Position numbers and translations under genes: made by a program
Assembly: GCF_000733925.1 (NCBI RefSeq)
Contig: NZ_JPOO01000001.1
Location: forward strand, 372,001-436,000
DNA from: Arenibacter algicola
Lineage (GTDB): Bacteria > Bacteroidota > Bacteroidia > Flavobacteriales > Flavobacteriaceae
Length of the DNA stretch: 64,000 nt
Direction of reading: 5' to 3'
Part shown: positions 62,335 through 64,000 of the stretch, in pieces
How positions within the stretch are numbered: position 1 is the stretch's first letter
How the letters are laid out: every line of letters begins with the position of its first letter
Notes under the pieces: model-generated
What the model saw: the letters and a program-made list of their open reading frames with translations, nothing else
What the model was told of the DNA's origin: nothing
Databases searched by the model: none

Positions 62335-63360
62335 ATGAAGAAGGGCCGCGTTACCATTAAGGACATTGCACGGGAGCTCAATATAGCTCCCTCTACTGTT
62401 TCCAGAGCCTTGAACGATCACCCGGCCATAAAAAAAGAGACCAAGGATGCCGTTAAGGCACTTGCGGAAGCATTGGATTATCAACCCAATCTTTTAGCGT
62501 TGAACTTACTGCAAAAAAAATCCAATACCATTGGAGTGATAGTGCCAGAAATTACGGGCCACTTTTTTTCCGCAATAATTACTGGGATACAGGACGTAAT
62601 TGTTGATTCCGAATACAATATTATGATCTGTTTGTCCAATGAATCCTATGAGGAAGAGTTGACCATTGTAAAGAGGTTGTCCAAGATCCAGATAGACGGG
62701 GTCTTGGTGGCACCCTCATCCGAGACCAAGAATTTTGATCATTTCCGCAGGCTTCAGAAAAGCGGTATTCCCGTTGTGGTTTTTGATAGGGACTGTCCGG
62801 GACTGGAGGCAGATAAGGTGTTGGTAGATGATTATTTCGGGGCATTCCAGGCAGTGGATTACCTCATTGGCACAGGCTGTAAAAATATAGCCCACCTAGG
62901 AGGTCCTTTAAACCTTAGTACTACAGAACAAAGGCTTCAAGGGTACCTGGATGCTCTTGAAAAAAATAAGGTTTCCATAAAGAGAGATCATATTGTACAT
63001 GTTCCCGGGTTTTCGCATAAAGACGCTGTAAAGGCCACAAAAAGATTATTGGAACTTACTGAGCGTCCGGACGCAATATTTGCCTACAACGATAAAATAG
63101 CCATTTCGGCCATGCACATCGCTAAAAAAACGGGTTTGCAAATACCCGATGAAGTCTCCGTCATAGGGTTCGATGATGAGCCTCATTCTTCTTTTATTAC
63201 TCCCTCTTTATCTACTGTTTGGCAACCGGTTTATAGTATGGGAATGCTCTCCGCAAGAATTTTATTGAGTCATTTAAAGAACCAGAATACTGCATTGGAT
63301 TTTCGAAAGGAAGTCTTTAAGCCAGAACTGGTTATCAGGGCTTCTTCCAAGGAGAAATAA
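62335..63360 (+). CDS. LacI-family transcription regulator
   Basis: This 341-residue protein has a LacI helix-turn-helix and hinge (residues 6-60: VTIKDIARELNIAPSTVSRALNDHPAIKKETKDAVKALAEALDYQPN) and a periplasmic-binding-protein-like sugar domain (IGVIVPEITGHFFSAIITGIQD, VDDYFGAFQAVDYLIGTGCKNIAHLGGP, PDAIFAYNDKIAISAMHIAKKTGLQIPDEVSVIGFDDEPHSSFITPSLSTVWQP). The HTH contact helix STVSRAL is standard. It most likely represses the SusC/SusD pair upstream and the aldolase gene downstream through the identical palindromes at 57351 and 63394, being released by a sugar or sugar phosphate. It is separated from SusD by a terminator, so it has its own promoter. Confidence 0.93.
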   Translation: MKKGRVTIKDIARELNIAPSTVSRALNDHPAIKKETKDAVKALAEALDYQPNLLALNLLQKKSNTIGVIVPEITGHFFSAIITGIQDVIVDSEYNIMICLSNESYEEELTIVKRLSKIQIDGVLVAPSSETKNFDHFRRLQKSGIPVVVFDRDCPGLEADKVLVDDYFGAFQAVDYLIGTGCKNIAHLGGPLNLSTTEQRLQGYLDALEKNKVSIKRDHIVHVPGFSHKDAVKATKRLLELTERPDAIFAYNDKIAISAMHIAKKTGLQIPDEVSVIGFDDEPHSSFITPSLSTVWQPVYSMGMLSARILLSHLKNQNTALDFRKEVFKPELVIRASSKEK

Positions 63361-63393
63361 GGAATTGTAATGGAATGGTAGGGCCGTTTCCTA

Positions 63394-63409
63394 ATGCAAA
63401 CCTTTGCAT
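63394..63409. promoter_or_regulatory. Predicted LacI operator ahead of the aldolase gene
   Basis: ATGCAAACCTTTGCAT, the same palindrome as at 57351-57366, lies 34 bases after the LacI stop and 92 bases before the aldolase start. One base on the left and two on the right of the 16-mer also match between the two sites. Confidence 0.7.
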
Positions 63410-63501
63410 AGACTTTTAATGCGAAATTCTTCGAAACATTAATTATTTATTGTTATTTGTATAAAATATTAAGGCTATAAATAGTTATATTCAAATTTTA
63501 C

Positions 63502-64000
63502 ATGCAAGTCTCGCCTAAAATTTTTTATGAACATTGTTATGGCAGGTATGCCATTCCAGCCGTCAATGTTTTTACGATGGAACAGGTGCTCGGACTTTTT
63601 AGTTCAGGGGAAAAGGCCAATGCACCTTTTATAGTGCAAATTACACCGGCCGCAAGGAATTATGCCGGGCCAGAAATGCTGATTGCCATGATTAAGGCAG
63701 CTGCCAAAATATTTCCCAAAGCGGTGTATGCAGTTCATATGGATCATGGGAACGAGGAACATGCTTTTGATGCGATTTTGTCCAACGATTATCAATCTGT
63801 TATGATCGATGCCTCCCATGACAGTTTTAAAGATAACGTAAAAAGAACCAAGGCCGTAGTGGAGGAGGCACATAAAAAAAATATAGTTGTAGAGGCAGAA
63901 TTGGGGGTGTTAAGCGGAGTTGAAGATGATTTGTCCATAGACGAAAAATATGCCAAATACACCCAGCCTTCGGAGGTGCAGGAATTTGTGGAGCTCACCG
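63502..64000 (+). CDS. Class II fructose/tagatose-bisphosphate aldolase family, N-terminal part
   Basis: The gene starts at ATG 63502 and runs off the right edge; 166 codons are visible. The N-terminus (KIFYEHCYGRYAIPAVNVFTMEQVLGLFSS), the zinc-binding block VYAVHMDHG (Asp81, His82), SVMIDASHDSFKDNV and VVEAELGVLSGVEDD are typical of class II aldolases (FbaA/GatY/KbaY group), which split ketose 1,6-bisphosphates or related phosphates to dihydroxyacetone phosphate and an aldehyde. It is under the same predicted LacI operator as the SusC/SusD pair, so it probably acts on the sugar imported by that system. Fructose, tagatose or another ketose cannot be chosen from this part. Confidence 0.88.
   Translation, partial: MQVSPKIFYEHCYGRYAIPAVNVFTMEQVLGLFSSGEKANAPFIVQITPAARNYAGPEMLIAMIKAAAKIFPKAVYAVHMDHGNEEHAFDAILSNDYQSVMIDASHDSFKDNVKRTKAVVEEAHKKNIVVEAELGVLSGVEDDLSIDEKYAKYTQPSEVQEFVELT

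Overview
The window comes from a marine flavobacterium (Bacteroidota, Flavobacteriaceae; a Zobellia, Maribacter or Arenibacter type of genome is a reasonable guess, but the genus cannot be proven from sequence reading alone). The evidence is moderate-to-low GC, three SusC/SusD pairs, six S1 sulfatases, a type 9 secretion (gliding type) C-terminal domain, LytTR regulators, Bacteroidetes-only DUF families (DUF4270, DUF4907, probably DUF6090) and AT-rich start regions without strong Shine-Dalgarno sites. No tRNA, rRNA, CRISPR array or phage was recognised.

Layout. 1-4.3 kb: envelope/lipoprotein genes (two YHYH proteins, a MORN-repeat lipoprotein, an SCO-type copper chaperone, a DUF6090-like membrane protein). 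4.6-6.2 kb: a lone S1 sulfatase. 6.3-12.3 kb: a LytS/LytT-type two-component system, a DUF4907 protein and a kelch lipoprotein on the minus strand, diverging from a DUF4270 lipoprotein and an outer-membrane barrel protein. 12.3-14.1 kb: an IS110-family element that appears to sit inside a copy of a dispersed palindromic repeat. 14.9-37.8 kb: a large sulfated-polysaccharide utilisation locus: KDGal kinase and KDPGal aldolase (end of the DeLey-Doudoroff/anhydrogalactose route), a lactonase, an ECF sigma/FecR/STN-SusC signalling module with SusD, a PhoD-like phosphatase, five sulfatases and a PAP2 phosphatase. No glycoside hydrolase or polysaccharide lyase was recognised in it.

37.8-41.1 kb: a small membrane peptide, a 192-bp MITE-like element with a target duplication, a SYLF protein and an LpxL-type acyltransferase. 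41.2-55.7 kb: a sialic-acid (nan) type locus: a NanM-like kelch domain fused to a sodium/solute symporter, a creatininase-family protein, a GntR/FadR-type regulator, a PhyH dioxygenase, a GH33 sialidase, an AGE epimerase, an N-acetylneuraminate lyase and SusD/SusC. Four copies of a TATGT-N3-ACATA palindrome stand in front of its transcription units and are the predicted GntR operators. 56.1-64.0 kb: a small barrel protein, an IS3-like remnant, a third SusC/SusD pair, a LacI regulator and the start of a class II aldolase gene. An identical 16-bp palindrome precedes both SusC and the aldolase, predicting a small LacI regulon that runs off the right edge.

The most novel-looking points are the nan locus with its fused mutarotase-transporter, two non-canonical enzymes and a readable operator; the LacI operator pair; the repeat family and its relation to the IS110 element; and a sulfatase whose active-site motif is CAASR instead of CxPxR.
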